From positions 33,374-97,373 of the forward strand of contig CAWELU010000048.1 in assembly GCA_963809965.1 (NCBI GenBank): 64,000 nucleotides of DNA, in the 5' to 3' direction. Shown in pieces: positions 41,029 through 52,858 of the stretch. The notes under the pieces are model-generated. The model did no database searches and had not been told where the DNA came from. It saw only the letters and a program-made list of their open reading frames with translations. How positions within the stretch are numbered: position 1 is the stretch's first letter; each line of letters opens with the position of its first letter. A program made the position numbers and the translations under genes. The DNA comes from CAIWHR01 sp963809965. GTDB lineage: Bacteria > Pseudomonadota > Gammaproteobacteria > Burkholderiales > Casimicrobiaceae.

Positions 41029-44000
41029 CTACATGCTGCGCCGGTACTGCCCGCCGACCTCGAACAGCGCGTTGGTGATCTCGCCCGAGCGAGCACACGC
41101 GCACGGTATTCATCAACTCGGCGAAGACGTTGCCGTTCTCGATCACGACTTGCCGCAGCCTGGCCAGCGCCGCCGGCGCCTCCTTCGCGTTGCGCGCGTG
41201 GAAAGCTTCGAGACGCGCCAGCTGCGACTGCTTTTCCTCCTCCGTCGAGCGCGCGAGCTCGAGCTTCTGGGGCGTCTGGTCGCCCTGCGGGTTGCGGAAC
41301 ATGTTGACGCCGACGATCGGATAGCTGCCGTCGTGCTTGCGGTGCTCGTAGTACATCGACTCTTCCTGGATCTTGCCGCGCTGGTAGCCGGTCTCCATCG
41401 CGCCCAGCACGCCGCCACGCTCGGAGATCGCCTCGAACTCCTTCAGCACGGCCTCCTCGACGAGGTCGGTCAGCTCCTCGATGATGAAGCTCCCCTGGTT
41501 CGGATTCTCGTTCTTCGCGAGACCCCATTCGCGGTTGATGACGAGCTGGATCGCCATCGCGCGCCGCACGCTCTCCTCGGTGGGCGTCGTGATCGCCTCG
41601 TTGTAGGCGTTGGTGTGCAGCGAGTTCGCATTGTCGTAGGTCGCGATCAGCGCCTGCAGCGTGGTCCGGATGTCGTTGAACGCGATCTCCTGCGCGTGCA
41701 GGCTGCGGCCGGACGTCTGGCAGTGGTACTTGAGCTTCTGGCTCCGCTCGGAGGCCCCGTAGCGGTTCTTCATTGCGACCGCCCAGATGCGCCGCGCGAC
41801 CCGGCCGAGCACCGTGTACTCGGGGTCCATGCCGTTGGAAAAGAAGAACGACAGGTTCGGCGCGAAGTCGTCGATGTGCATGCCGCGCGCGAGATAGGCC
41901 TCGACGAACGTGAACCCGTTGGCGAGCGTGAACGCGAGCTGGCTCAGCGGGTTCGCGCCCGCCTCCGCGATGTGGTAGCCCGAGATCGACACCGAGTAGA
42001 AATTGCGCACCCGGTGGTGGACGAAGTATTCCTGGATGTCGCCCATCACCTTGAGGCTGAACTCGGTCGAGAAGATGCAGGTGTTCTGGCCCTGGTCCTC
42101 CTTGAGGATGTCGGCCTGCACCGTGCCGCGCACGGTGGACATCGTCCACTCGCGGATCTTGTCCGTCTCGTCGTCGGTGGGCTCACGGCCGTTGTCCGCG
42201 CGGAACTTGTCCAGCTGCTGGTCGAGCGCGGTGTTGAGGAACATCGCCAGGATCGTCGGCGCCGGACCGTTGATCGTCATCGATACGGAGGTCGCCGGAT
42301 CGCAGAGGTCGAACCCGGAGTAGAGCACCTTCACGTCGTCGAGCGTGGCGATGGACACGCCGGAATTGCCGACCTTGCCGTAGATGTCGGGGCGCCGGTC
42401 GGGATCGTTGCCGTACAGCGTGACCGAATCGAACGCGGTGGACAGCCGCTTGGCGGGCATTCCGTCGGCGAGCAGGTGGAAGCGCCGGTTGGTACGGAAC
42501 GCATCGCCTTCGCCCGCGAACATCCGGGTCGGATCCTCGCTCTCGCGCTTGAACGCGAACACGCCGGAGGTGAACGGATAGCTTCCGGGAACGTTTTCCT
42601 TGAGTTGCCAGCGCAGGATCTCGCCCTCGTCCTCGTACGGAGGCAGCGCGACCTTGCGGATCTTCGTGCCCGAAAGCGAGGTGGTCGTCAGCGCCGTGCG
42701 GAGTTCCTTGTCGCGGATCTTCACCACATACTCGTCGCCGGAGTACGCGAGCTTGGTCTTCGGCCACAGGTCGAGAAGCTTTCTGGCGCGGGGATCGAGC
42801 TTCGCCTCGCGGCCGGCGATGAGGCCGTCGAGATCGGCGACGTCCTGCTTGCACTCGACGGCGAGCATCTGCTTTGCCGCCCGCAATTGCTGCCGCTCGC
42901 GCGCGATCCGCGTCTGCGTGCCGGCCCAGCCGTGGTAGGCACGGACCGTATCGGCGATGTCGGCGAGATAGCGTGCGCGCGCGGCAGGCACGATCACGTG
43001 CCGCGTCGTCGACTCCTTCACGGTCACCGGGGGCAGCTTGCCGGGGGCGAGCTTGAGTCCCTGCGCCGCGAGCCTCGCCGCGAGCGCCTGATAGAGGGCG
43101 GTCACCCCGTCGTCGTTGAAGCGGGCGGCCATCGTTCCGTACACCGGCATTTCCTCCACCGGTGTTCCGAACAGCTCGCGATTGCGCTGGTACTGCTTGC
43201 GGACGTCGCGCAGCGCGTCCTGCGCACCCTTGCGGTCGAACTTGTTGATCGCGACGAAGTCGGCGAAGTCGAGCATGTCGATCTTCTCGAGCTGCGACGC
43301 CGCGCCGAACTCCGGCGTCATCACGTAGAGCGAAACGTCGACGACGCGGCACGATCGCTGCATCGCCCTGGCCGATGCCCGACGTCTCGACGAGCACGAG
43401 ATCGAAGCCGGCGACCTTGCAGGCGGCAATGACGTCCGGCAGCGCCTTGCTGATCTCGGTGCCGGCCTCGCGCGTGGCGAGCGAGCGCATGTAGATGCCC
43501 GGATGCTCGATCGCGTTCATCCGGATGCGGTCGCCCAAGCAGCGCGCCCCCGGACTTGCGCCGGGACGGGTCGATCGAGATGATCGCGATCCGGAGCCGG
43601 TCCTGCTGGTCGAGCCGGAAGCGGCGGACGATCTCGTCGGTGAGCGAGCTCTTGCCCGCGCCGCCGGTGCCGGTGACGCCGAGCGTGGGGGTCTTCGCCT
43701 TCGCCGCGGCGGCCAGGAGGACATCGCGCGTCTTCGCCGGCACGGTACCAGCCTCGAGGCACGTGATCATCCGGGCAAGCGCGCGCATCCGGGAAAAATG
43801 GCTCCCGGTAACCAGTGCCGTCGCGTCGGCCGGAACCTCCTGCGCGAGATCGACGTCGCACGCGGCGACGACTTCGTTGATCATTCCCTGCAGCCCGAGC
43901 TTCTGCCCGTCCTCCGGCGAAAAGATTCGCGCGACGCCGTAGTCGTGCAGCTCGCGGATCTCGTCCGGAACGATGACGCCGCCGCCGCCGCCGAACACCT

Positions 44001-44299
44001 TGATGTGCGGTGCGCCGCGCTCACGCAAGCAGGTCGAGCATGTACTTGAAGAACTCGACGTGCCCGCCCTGGTAGGACGAGATCGCGATGCCGTGGGCGT
44101 CTTCGGCCAGCGCGCAGTTGACGATCTCCTCGACCGACCGGTTGTGCCCCAGATGGATCACCTCGCAGCCGGACGCCTGCAGGATGCGCCGCATGATGTT
44201 GATCGACGCGTCGTGGCCGTCGAAGAGCGAGGCCGCGGTGACGAAGCGGACCTTGTGGACGGGCCGATAGACGAGTGACGGACGGCTCGAGTCGTTCAT
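41029..44299 (-). CDS. icmF: Fused isobutyryl-CoA mutase IcmF (two or more frameshifts)
   Basis: Three-part enzyme of about 1090 residues that interconverts isobutyryl-CoA and n-butyryl-CoA and carries its own G-protein chaperone. N-terminal B12 domain: SLFDGHDASINIMRRILQ (DGHD..). Middle MeaB-like GTPase: GVTGTGGAGKSSLTDEI (P-loop), SIDPSRRKSGGALLGDRIRM, VETSGIGQGD and INKFDRKG. C-terminal mutase barrel: VRGTVQADILKED, SVSISGYHIAEAGANPLSQLA, YHCQTSGRSLHAQE and SLHTNAYNEA. The family motif GTVQADILKE is intact here, unlike in the other mutase of this window. Indels lie near 44025, 43525, 43365 and 41090. Corrected stop TAG at 41029. Confidence 0.9.
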
Positions 44300-44401
44300 G
44301 GCGGTCTCCCCAGGCGCCGGCCGCACCTCGCGCAGGGCGAGGCCGGGGCGATGCAAAGATTACTCTACCCCGGACTTAAGGCGGGACGCTCACGGTAGCT
44401 T

Positions 44402-44417
44402 ACGTTTACGTAAACGT
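44402..44417. promoter_or_regulatory. Perfect 16-bp palindrome upstream of icmF and the M16 gene
   Basis: ACGTTTACGTAAACGT is self-complementary over all 16 bases. It lies 103 bases before the icmF start, inside the 306-base divergent region 44300-44605, which holds nothing else recognisable. Its form resembles operators of MerR-type LiuR regulators of branched-chain acyl-CoA metabolism (TTTACGTAAACG-like). This would suit an isobutyryl-CoA mutase, but the match is from memory. Confidence 0.5.
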
Positions 44418-44605
44418 CAACATCGAGGCAGCCGGTTCGATGCCCCACCCCCGGCGAGGCGTTGCGGCCCGATCGCGTCGGGATCGATCCGCCTGCCCGA
44501 GGTCGAGCAACCCGACGCGCGGCACTTTCCCGCACCGCGGTGGTCGAAGGGCGATCACCCGGCGCCGGTATACTCCGCGCCGCTCTCCAATCCCCCACGC
44601 CGACC

Positions 44606-47343
<2,738 letters not shown>

Positions 47344-47451
47344 CGGACCACGCGCGCGCCGCGCGTGGACCGCGCCTTGCGACGGCACGCCCGAACCCGG
47401 ACAATACGGACCTTTTTGGGCACGTCGTTGCGGCGCGCCAGGGAGAACCTC

Positions 47452-48063
47452 GTGCAGATCGTCTGCCTCGATCTCGAAGGCGTGCTGGTGCCCGAGATCT
47501 GGATCGAATTCTCGAAGCGGACCGGGATCGCCGAGCTCGCACGCACCACGCGCGACGAGCCCGACTACGACAAGCTGATGCGCGGCCGACTGGACATCCT
47601 TGCTGCGCATCGCCTGGGGCTTCCCGACATCGAGGCGGTGATCGCCGGCATGGAGCCGCTCGCTGGCGCCGCGGATTTTCTCGAGTGGCTGCGCGCGCGG
47701 CACCCGGTCGTGATTCTCTCGGACACGTTCTACGAGTTCGCCGCGCCGCTGATGCGCCGGCTCGGCTACCCGACGCTGCTGTGCCATCGGCTCGAGGTTG
47801 CTCCGGGCGGCCAGCTTGCCGGCTACCGGATCCGCCTGCAGGACCACAAGCGCAGGACGGTCACGGCGCTGCGCGAACTCAATTTTCGCACCATCGCCGC
47901 CGGCGACTCGTACAACGACACCGGGATGCTCGCCGAGGCGGATGCGGGCATCCTCTTTCGTCCGCCCGAGAACGTGGTGCGCGATTTTCCGCAGTTTCCG
48001 GTCGCCTCGACCTACGACGAGCTCAAGACGGCGTGCATCGCGGCGGCGGCGCGACTCGACTAG
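47452..48063 (+). CDS. thrH: Bifunctional phosphoserine phosphatase/homoserine phosphotransferase ThrH
   Basis: HAD-family protein of 203 residues. Motif I CLDLEGVLVPEIW (Asp nucleophile; the second Asp is Glu, as in ThrH), motif II Ser in VVILSDTFYEF, Lys in DHKRRTV and motif IV AAGDSYNDTGMLAEADAGILF. GTG start at 47452 with a GGGAGAA ribosome site. ThrH moves phosphate from phosphoserine to homoserine. A hairpin follows the stop. Confidence 0.9.
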   Translation: MQIVCLDLEGVLVPEIWIEFSKRTGIAELARTTRDEPDYDKLMRGRLDILAAHRLGLPDIEAVIAGMEPLAGAADFLEWLRARHPVVILSDTFYEFAAPLMRRLGYPTLLCHRLEVAPGGQLAGYRIRLQDHKRRTVTALRELNFRTIAAGDSYNDTGMLAEADAGILFRPPENVVRDFPQFPVASTYDELKTACIAAAARLD

Positions 48064-48098
48064 CCCGATCCGCACGCGTGGTTTACGTCACGCGGGCT
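48062..48098. terminator. Hairpin between convergent thrH and the small ORF
   Basis: AGCCCG ... CGGGCT encloses a second perfect stem CGCGTG/CACGCG with an 8-base loop, starting at the thrH stop codon and reaching into the end of the opposing small gene. No U tract. Confidence 0.4.
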
Positions 48099-48258
48099 CG
48101 CGGGCATCGAGCATCGGGCGCAATGCGCGAAGGCCCCGACGAACCAGCTGCGCGATGAGTCGGAAGGTGCGGACGCGTTCGTCATGCACCAGCAGCATCG
48201 GCTCCCTGTATCGGAGGTCGACGGAGTTGCGCGGTTTTCTGGACGTGGCACGTTGCAT
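48088..48258 (-). CDS. Small basic protein of unknown function (56 residues)
   Basis: ATG at 48258, preceded by an excellent ribosome site (GAGGAG, 5 bases before the ATG), runs 56 codons to TGA at 48088. The product is basic and amphipathic (RTFRLIAQLVRRGLRALRPM) with no membrane helix and no Cys. It is divergent from the LysR gene. I do not recognise it. The good ribosome site and the absence of an alternative gene on the other strand support it. Confidence 0.5.
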   Translation of the reverse strand: MQRATSRKPRNSVDLRYREPMLLVHDERVRTFRLIAQLVRRGLRALRPMLDAREPA

Positions 48259-48463
48259 GGCTGCTCCTCGTGGTGGGCGCCGAGCGTCGGCGGTCGTCGC
48301 GGCCCGACCCTTGCGTTGACGGGCTCCGTGGCCGCCTGCCGGTCAACTCGACCGATCCGGAATACTCGGCCTTTGCATTTCTGATCGGAATGCTTCCTGG
48401 CATCGGTCCGGCGAGTCGATGGCAGCGATCCTCCTTCTGCCGGCCGCATCGTTCAAGCGATCT

Positions 48464-48486
48464 TTCGGAAGTGTTAGCATTCCGAA
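48464..48486. promoter_or_regulatory. Inverted repeat in front of the LysR gene (probable operator)
   Basis: TTCGGAA (48464-48470), 9 bases, then TTCCGAA (48480-48486): a perfect 7-bp inverted repeat that contains a T-N11-A core typical of LysR-type sites, ending 5 bases before the LysR ATG. The position over the translation start suggests autorepression. Confidence 0.5.
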
Positions 48487-48491
48487 TACGC

Positions 48492-49111
48492 ATGCATAGA
48501 TCACCCTCGCGGCTGCCGCCGCTGGATCTCCTGCTCGCCTTCGACGCCGCAGCGCGGCACCTTTCGTTCACCAAGGCCGCAGCCGAACGTTTTCTGACGC
48601 AGTCCGCTGTCAGCCGCCAGATCAAGGCTCTGGAGGACGATCTGGGCGTCGCGCTTTTTCGCCGCCGCCATCGCGCGCTGGACCTCACCGAAGACGGACG
48701 CCGATTGCGCGAGGCCGTTCACGTCGCGCTCGACGCGCTGCGCGGTGCCGTCAGCCAGATCCACGCATCGGATCGGCGCGAGGTGCTCGCGCTGACGACG
48801 ACGCCGGCGTCCAGCTCGAGTGGGAGCTCTGGGCGCAGGCCGTGGGGCTGGGCACGCTCGCGTCGGCGCGGTCGGTGACGTTCAGCAATTACGACGCGGC
48901 AATCGCCGCCGCGGTCGCGGGTCAGGGCATTGCCCTCGGACGCCGACCCCTGGTCAATGCGCTGCTCAAACAGCGGGCGCTGATCGCGCCGCTGCGGGAC
49001 GAGCTGTCGTCGGCGCGCGCGTACTTTCTCGTCATCGAACCGCACGCGGCCGCGCGTGCTGCGGTGCGTGTGTTTGCCGATTGGTTGCTCGAACAGGCGC
49101 GCACGGCGTGA
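48492..49111 (+). pseudogene. LysR-family regulator (GcvA-like) lacking its central domain
   Basis: The N-terminal HTH is intact (LSFTKAAAERFLTQSAVSRQIKALEDDLGVALFRRRHRALDLTEDGRRL), typical of the GcvA subgroup. After VLALTTTP the sequence jumps, with a frame change near 48805, to VQLEWELWAQAVGLGTLASARSVTFSNYDAAIAAAVAGQGIALG, the second half of the effector domain. About 85 residues are missing: 206 rather than about 295. With half the ligand-binding domain gone it is probably not functional, unless the gap is an assembly loss. Confidence 0.72.
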
Positions 49112-49158
49112 CTGGGAGCCGCCTGCGAGACGCGGGCACGCCCGTGGCGGACATGGCG

Positions 49159-49428
49159 CTAATGTCCCTCGCCGAATCGATCTCGGATCAGCGCGACGAT
49201 GGCATCCAACGCTTGCGCCTCGTCGGGGCCATCGGTTTCGAGGAAGATCCTGCTCCCCTTCGCCGCCGCCAACATCATTACGCCCATCAAGCTCTTGGCG
49301 TCGACCCTGCGTCGGTTGCGCTCGATCGAGACATTGCACTGGTACTTCGCGGCGAGCTGAACAAGCTTGGCGGACGCCGTGGCGTTGAGTCCCAGCTCGT
49401 TCACGATCTCAACCTCACGCTGCAGCAT
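49159..49428 (-). CDS. HPr-fold protein with Asn at position 15 (Crh-like HPr paralogue)
   Basis: An 89-residue protein with the full HPr fold (MLQREVEIVNELGLNATASAKLVQLA ... VDAKSLMGVMMLAAAKGSRI). In HPr the motif is GLHARAS, with phosphorylated His15 and Arg17; here it is GLNATAS, that is Asn15 (AAC) and Thr17 (ACG). Ser46, the HPr-kinase site, and its KSLMGVM helix are kept. It cannot pass phosphate from EI to EII but could still be phosphorylated on Ser46, like Bacillus Crh (which has Gln15). No ptsI, EIIA or hprK is adjacent. Frame and length are intact. Confidence 0.88.
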   Translation of the reverse strand: MLQREVEIVNELGLNATASAKLVQLAAKYQCNVSIERNRRRVDAKSLMGVMMLAAAKGSRIFLETDGPDEAQALDAIVALIRDRFGEGH

Positions 49429-49566
49429 AGGCCGGATCCTCCAGTCGAGAACTGGGACAAGCGATTCGACCGATCCTCATCTGGCGCGGGTGGTTGGACC
49501 CGCGCCGGAGGCGTCGGTTGCAACACCGATAGCGATGTCGTAGGATAAATTTGATACATACTTTAC

Positions 49567-49578
49567 ATCAATATTGAT
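49567..49578. promoter_or_regulatory. Perfect 12-bp AT-rich palindrome before the XRE gene
   Basis: ATCAATATTGAT is self-complementary and lies 9 bases before the XRE-regulator ATG, within an unusually AT-rich stretch (49545-49585). It is a good candidate for the autoregulatory operator of the downstream XRE protein. A TTGATA at 49551-49556 could be a -35. Confidence 0.45.
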
Positions 49579-49587
49579 TGATGGAAC

Positions 49588-49836
49588 ATGATCACCGCGT
49601 CGCAACTGAGAGCTGCCCGAGCACTGGCTGGAATGGATCAACGTGACTTGGCGAGCGCCTGCGGGTTGTCGCTGCCCACTATCCAGAGAATGGAGGCAAG
49701 CGAGGGCGTGATCCGTGGCAACGTGGATTCGCTGATGAAGCTCATCACGGCGCTCGAGGCCGCGGGTGTGGAGCTCATCAACGATGGAGCAGTGAGCGAA
49801 AAGGGCGGACGCGGTGTTCGGCTGAGGGCGCGCTGA
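49588..49836 (+). CDS. Small XRE/Cro-type HTH regulator
   Basis: An 82-residue protein. The HTH is ARALAGMDQRDLASACGLSLPTIQRMEASEGVIRGNVDSLMKLITALEAAGVELIND, the short one-domain form (HTH_3) with a closing VELI strand. It stands 62 bases before the Hyf-like operon and could control it. No antitoxin partner or toxin is next to it. Confidence 0.85.
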   Translation: MITASQLRAARALAGMDQRDLASACGLSLPTIQRMEASEGVIRGNVDSLMKLITALEAAGVELINDGAVSEKGGRGVRLRAR

Positions 49837-49898
49837 CTTGTTGGTAGACCAAGCGCCGCCCCCCTATCCCACGCAATACGCAGGCGAGGCAACGCACG

Positions 49899-51911
49899 AT
49901 GGCGGCTGAAGTACTGCTTTGGTTGATTGCGGTGCTCGTTGGAACTGCGTTCGCGGCGGTCGTCGGGGCACGACGAAGCGTGACTTCCGCTCTGGTCTAC
50001 GCGATTGCGCTCGCAGTCTCGACGGCGGCAATGGCGACGGCGGCCTGGGTTCTGGTGCAGAACACCGGCCTGCCTCAGGAATTGCGCCTGCCCGTCGGAT
50101 TGCCTTGGCTCGGCGCGCATTTTCGGCTCGACCCGCTGGCGGCCGCCTTTCTCGTCGTCGTCAACCTGGGCGGCGCGATGGCGAGTCTATATGGCCTCGG
50201 CGATGGGCGGCACGAACGCGAGCAGGCGCGCGTGCTGCCGTTCTTCTGCGCCTTTCTGGCCGGCATGAACCTGGTGGTGCTGGCCGACGACGCGTTCACG
50301 TTCCTGCTGACTTGGGAATTCATGTCGCTCGGCTCCTGGGCGCTGGTGATGGCGCACCACCGGCAGCTCGACAATGCGAAAGCAGGCTACATCTATCTAC
50401 TGATGGCGAGCTTCGGCACGCTATCGCTGCTTCTTGCCTTCGGCCTGCTGGCCGGCCCCGGCGGAGGCTACGCGTTCGCCACGATTCGCAATGCGGACCT
50501 CGAGTTCCCGGTTGCAACCGCCGTTCTCGCTCTGGCGCTGCTAGGGGCCGGCTCCAAAGCCGGGATCGTGCCGCTCCACGTGTGGTTGCCCCTCGCCCAT
50601 CCGGCGGCTCCAAGTCACGTTTCCGCGCTCATGAGCGGGGTAATGACGAAAGTCGCGGTCTACGGGTTTGTACGCATCGTCTTCGACCTGATGGGGCCAC
50701 CCGCGTGGTGGTGGGGCGCCGTGGTCCTGCTGTTCGGTGGCGCCAGCGCCGCTCTGGGCGTGCTGCACGCGTTGATGGAGCACGACCTCAAACGCCTGCT
50801 CGCCTATCACACGGTCGAGAACATCGGGATCATCTTCATCGGCCTGGGTCTCGCACTCGCCTTTCGCGCCAACGACATGGCCGGTGCAGCGGCCGTGGCG
50901 ATGACCGCGGCACTGTTTCACGTCTTCAACCATTCGGTGTTCAAGAGTCTCTTGTTTCTCGGCGCCGGTGCGGTCCTCACTGCCACGGGTGAACGTGACA
51001 TGGAGCGCCTCGGTGGACTCGTCCATCGCATGCCGTTCACCGCGTTTGCATTCCTTATCGGCTCCGCGGCGATTTCCGCACTCCCGCCCTTCAATGGTTT
51101 CGTCTCGGAGTGGCTTACCTTCCAGGCGATCTTGCTGAGTCCTCAGCTGCCGCAGTGGGTGCTGAAGTTCCTGGTGCCCGCGATCGGTGGCCTGCTTGCG
51201 CTCTCGGCTGCTCTGGCAGCCACCTGCTTCGTGAAGGCGTTCGGGATCACCTTCCTCGGGCGGCCGCGAACGAACGTTTCGCACGACGCGCGGGAAACCG
51301 ACACCTTCTCGCTGGCTGCGATGTTTGTTCTAGTCTTCATCTGCCTCGCGGCCGGCGTCGTGCCCGGATACTTCATCGATGCCCTGGCGCCGATCGCGCA
51401 AATGCTCGTGGGGGCGCGATTGCCGCAGCAGGCAGCGCTCGACTGGCTGACGATCGTCCCCATCGCCGAGACTCGCAGCTCCTACAACGGACTGCTCCTG
51501 TTCGTCCTCATCGCCCTTGCCGCTTCGCTCGCGGCCTACGTCATTCACCGCTGGGCGTCGCACGCCGTGCGGCGTTCCGCACCGTGGGACTGCGGTTTTC
51601 CCGATGCGAGTCCGGCAACGCAATATACGGCCGGGAGTTTCGCGCAGCCGATCCGACGGGTTTTCGGAACGTTGGTGTTTCACGCGCGCGAGGAAATAGA
51701 CATGCCGGCTCCAGGGGACCCACGCCCGGCGCGCATGGAGGTCCATCTACGCGATCTCGTGTGGGATGCGCTGTACGCACCGATAGCGAAGATCGTCAGC
51801 TTCACCGCCGACGTTCTGAATCGGGCCCAGTTCCTGACAATCCGCGGCTACCTGACGCTGGTATCCGGTGCGCTGGTGACGCTTCTGGTCGTGCTGGCCG
51901 TATGGCAATGA
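49899..51911 (+). CDS. hyfB: Hydrogenase-4-like membrane subunit HyfB (NuoL/Mrp antiporter-like)
   Basis: A 670-residue protein with about 14-16 hydrophobic helices, related to NuoL/NuoN and MrpA/D. Seen: FLLTWEFMSLGSWALV (TM5 Glu), GAGSKAGIVPLHVWLPLAHPAAPSHVSALMSGVMTKVAVYG (TM7-8 Lys and His loop), MEHDLKRLLAYHTVENIGI and LFHVFNHSVFKSLLFL. These Lys/Glu/His residues form the proton path in antiporter-like subunits. The C-terminal WDCGFP region is typical of HyfB. First gene of a six-gene operon; the stop overlaps the next start (ATGA). Confidence 0.92.
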   Translation: MAAEVLLWLIAVLVGTAFAAVVGARRSVTSALVYAIALAVSTAAMATAAWVLVQNTGLPQELRLPVGLPWLGAHFRLDPLAAAFLVVVNLGGAMASLYGLGDGRHEREQARVLPFFCAFLAGMNLVVLADDAFTFLLTWEFMSLGSWALVMAHHRQLDNAKAGYIYLLMASFGTLSLLLAFGLLAGPGGGYAFATIRNADLEFPVATAVLALALLGAGSKAGIVPLHVWLPLAHPAAPSHVSALMSGVMTKVAVYGFVRIVFDLMGPPAWWWGAVVLLFGGASAALGVLHALMEHDLKRLLAYHTVENIGIIFIGLGLALAFRANDMAGAAAVAMTAALFHVFNHSVFKSLLFLGAGAVLTATGERDMERLGGLVHRMPFTAFAFLIGSAAISALPPFNGFVSEWLTFQAILLSPQLPQWVLKFLVPAIGGLLALSAALAATCFVKAFGITFLGRPRTNVSHDARETDTFSLAAMFVLVFICLAAGVVPGYFIDALAPIAQMLVGARLPQQAALDWLTIVPIAETRSSYNGLLLFVLIALAASLAAYVIHRWASHAVRRSAPWDCGFPDASPATQYTAGSFAQPIRRVFGTLVFHAREEIDMPAPGDPRPARMEVHLRDLVWDALYAPIAKIVSFTADVLNRAQFLTIRGYLTLVSGALVTLLVVLAVWQ

Positions 51912-52858
51912 TCCTCGACGCGCTCGTTCAACTCGGCCAGATGGCGGTCGTGTTGCTGCTCGCCCCGTTGCTCATGGGATACGTGCGCAAGGTCAAGGCG
52001 CGCTTGCTGCGACGCCAGGGTCCCGACCTTCTCCAGCCCTATCGTGATCTGCACAAGCTGCTGCGCAAGGAGGTCGTGCTCGCGGACAACGCCTCGTGGA
52101 TCTTTCGCGTAGCGCCCTACCTGATCTTCGCCACGACCTGGGTGGCAGCAGCGCTCGTGCCGACTTTCGCCACCGGCCTCGTATTGAGCCCGGCCGCCGA
52201 CCTGATCGCCATCGTTGCGCTCCTGGGCAGCGCGCGCTTCATGCTTGCGTTGGCGGGGCTCGACGTCGGCACCAGCTTCGGCGGCATTGGCGCAAGCCGG
52301 GAAATGATGATCGCCTCGCTCGCCGAGCCGGCGATGCTCCTGATCGCCTTCACGGTGTCGCTGCTCGCGGGCTCGACCCAACTCTCTTCGGTGGCCGCCT
52401 TCATGCAGGGCAGCGCCGTCGGCCTGCGGGTGTCGCTCGCGATGGCGCTCGTGGGCCTGGTCATGGTGGCCATCGCCGAGAATGCCCGGATCCCCGTCGA
52501 CAACCCCGCCACGCACCTCGAGCTCACGATGGTGCACGAGGCGATGATCCTCGAATACTCGGGCCGACACCTGGCCGTGATCGAGGCCGCGGCCTCGCTG
52601 AAGCTCCTGCTTTACCTTTCGCTGATCGGCTGCGTATTCGTTCCCTGGGGTGTCGCGGTTGCCGGCCAGACCGTCTGGGCCTACACGATCGGCTTCCTCG
52701 CCTACGTCGGCAAGCTCGCAGTCGCCGGGTTCCTGCTGGCGGTGTTCGAGACAGCGGTCGCCAAGATGCGGGTGTTCCGCGTATCCGATTTCCTGGGCGC
52801 GGCCCTGATGCTTGGCGTGCTCGCGGCATTGCTCCTGTTCGTCTCGCGAGGCGTCTGA
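51908..52858 (+). CDS. hyfC: Hydrogenase-4-like membrane subunit HyfC (NuoH-like)
   Basis: A 316-residue protein of the NuoH/HyfC family with about eight helices. Quinone-pocket/interface motifs of the family are seen: KARLLRRQGPDLLQPYRDLHKLLRKE, GASREMMIASLAEPAML, and ENARIPVDNPATHLELTMVHEAMILEYSGRHLA. In complex I this subunit links the peripheral arm to the pump. ATG at 51908 overlaps the hyfB stop; an in-frame ATG at 51902 is also possible. Confidence 0.92.
   Translation: MILDALVQLGQMAVVLLLAPLLMGYVRKVKARLLRRQGPDLLQPYRDLHKLLRKEVVLADNASWIFRVAPYLIFATTWVAAALVPTFATGLVLSPAADLIAIVALLGSARFMLALAGLDVGTSFGGIGASREMMIASLAEPAMLLIAFTVSLLAGSTQLSSVAAFMQGSAVGLRVSLAMALVGLVMVAIAENARIPVDNPATHLELTMVHEAMILEYSGRHLAVIEAAASLKLLLYLSLIGCVFVPWGVAVAGQTVWAYTIGFLAYVGKLAVAGFLLAVFETAVAKMRVFRVSDFLGAALMLGVLAALLLFVSRGV

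Noticed and set aside
49588..49836. Toxin-antitoxin system (XRE antitoxin)
   Set aside because: No small toxin-like ORF is adjacent on either strand; neighbours are the HPr-like gene and hyfB.
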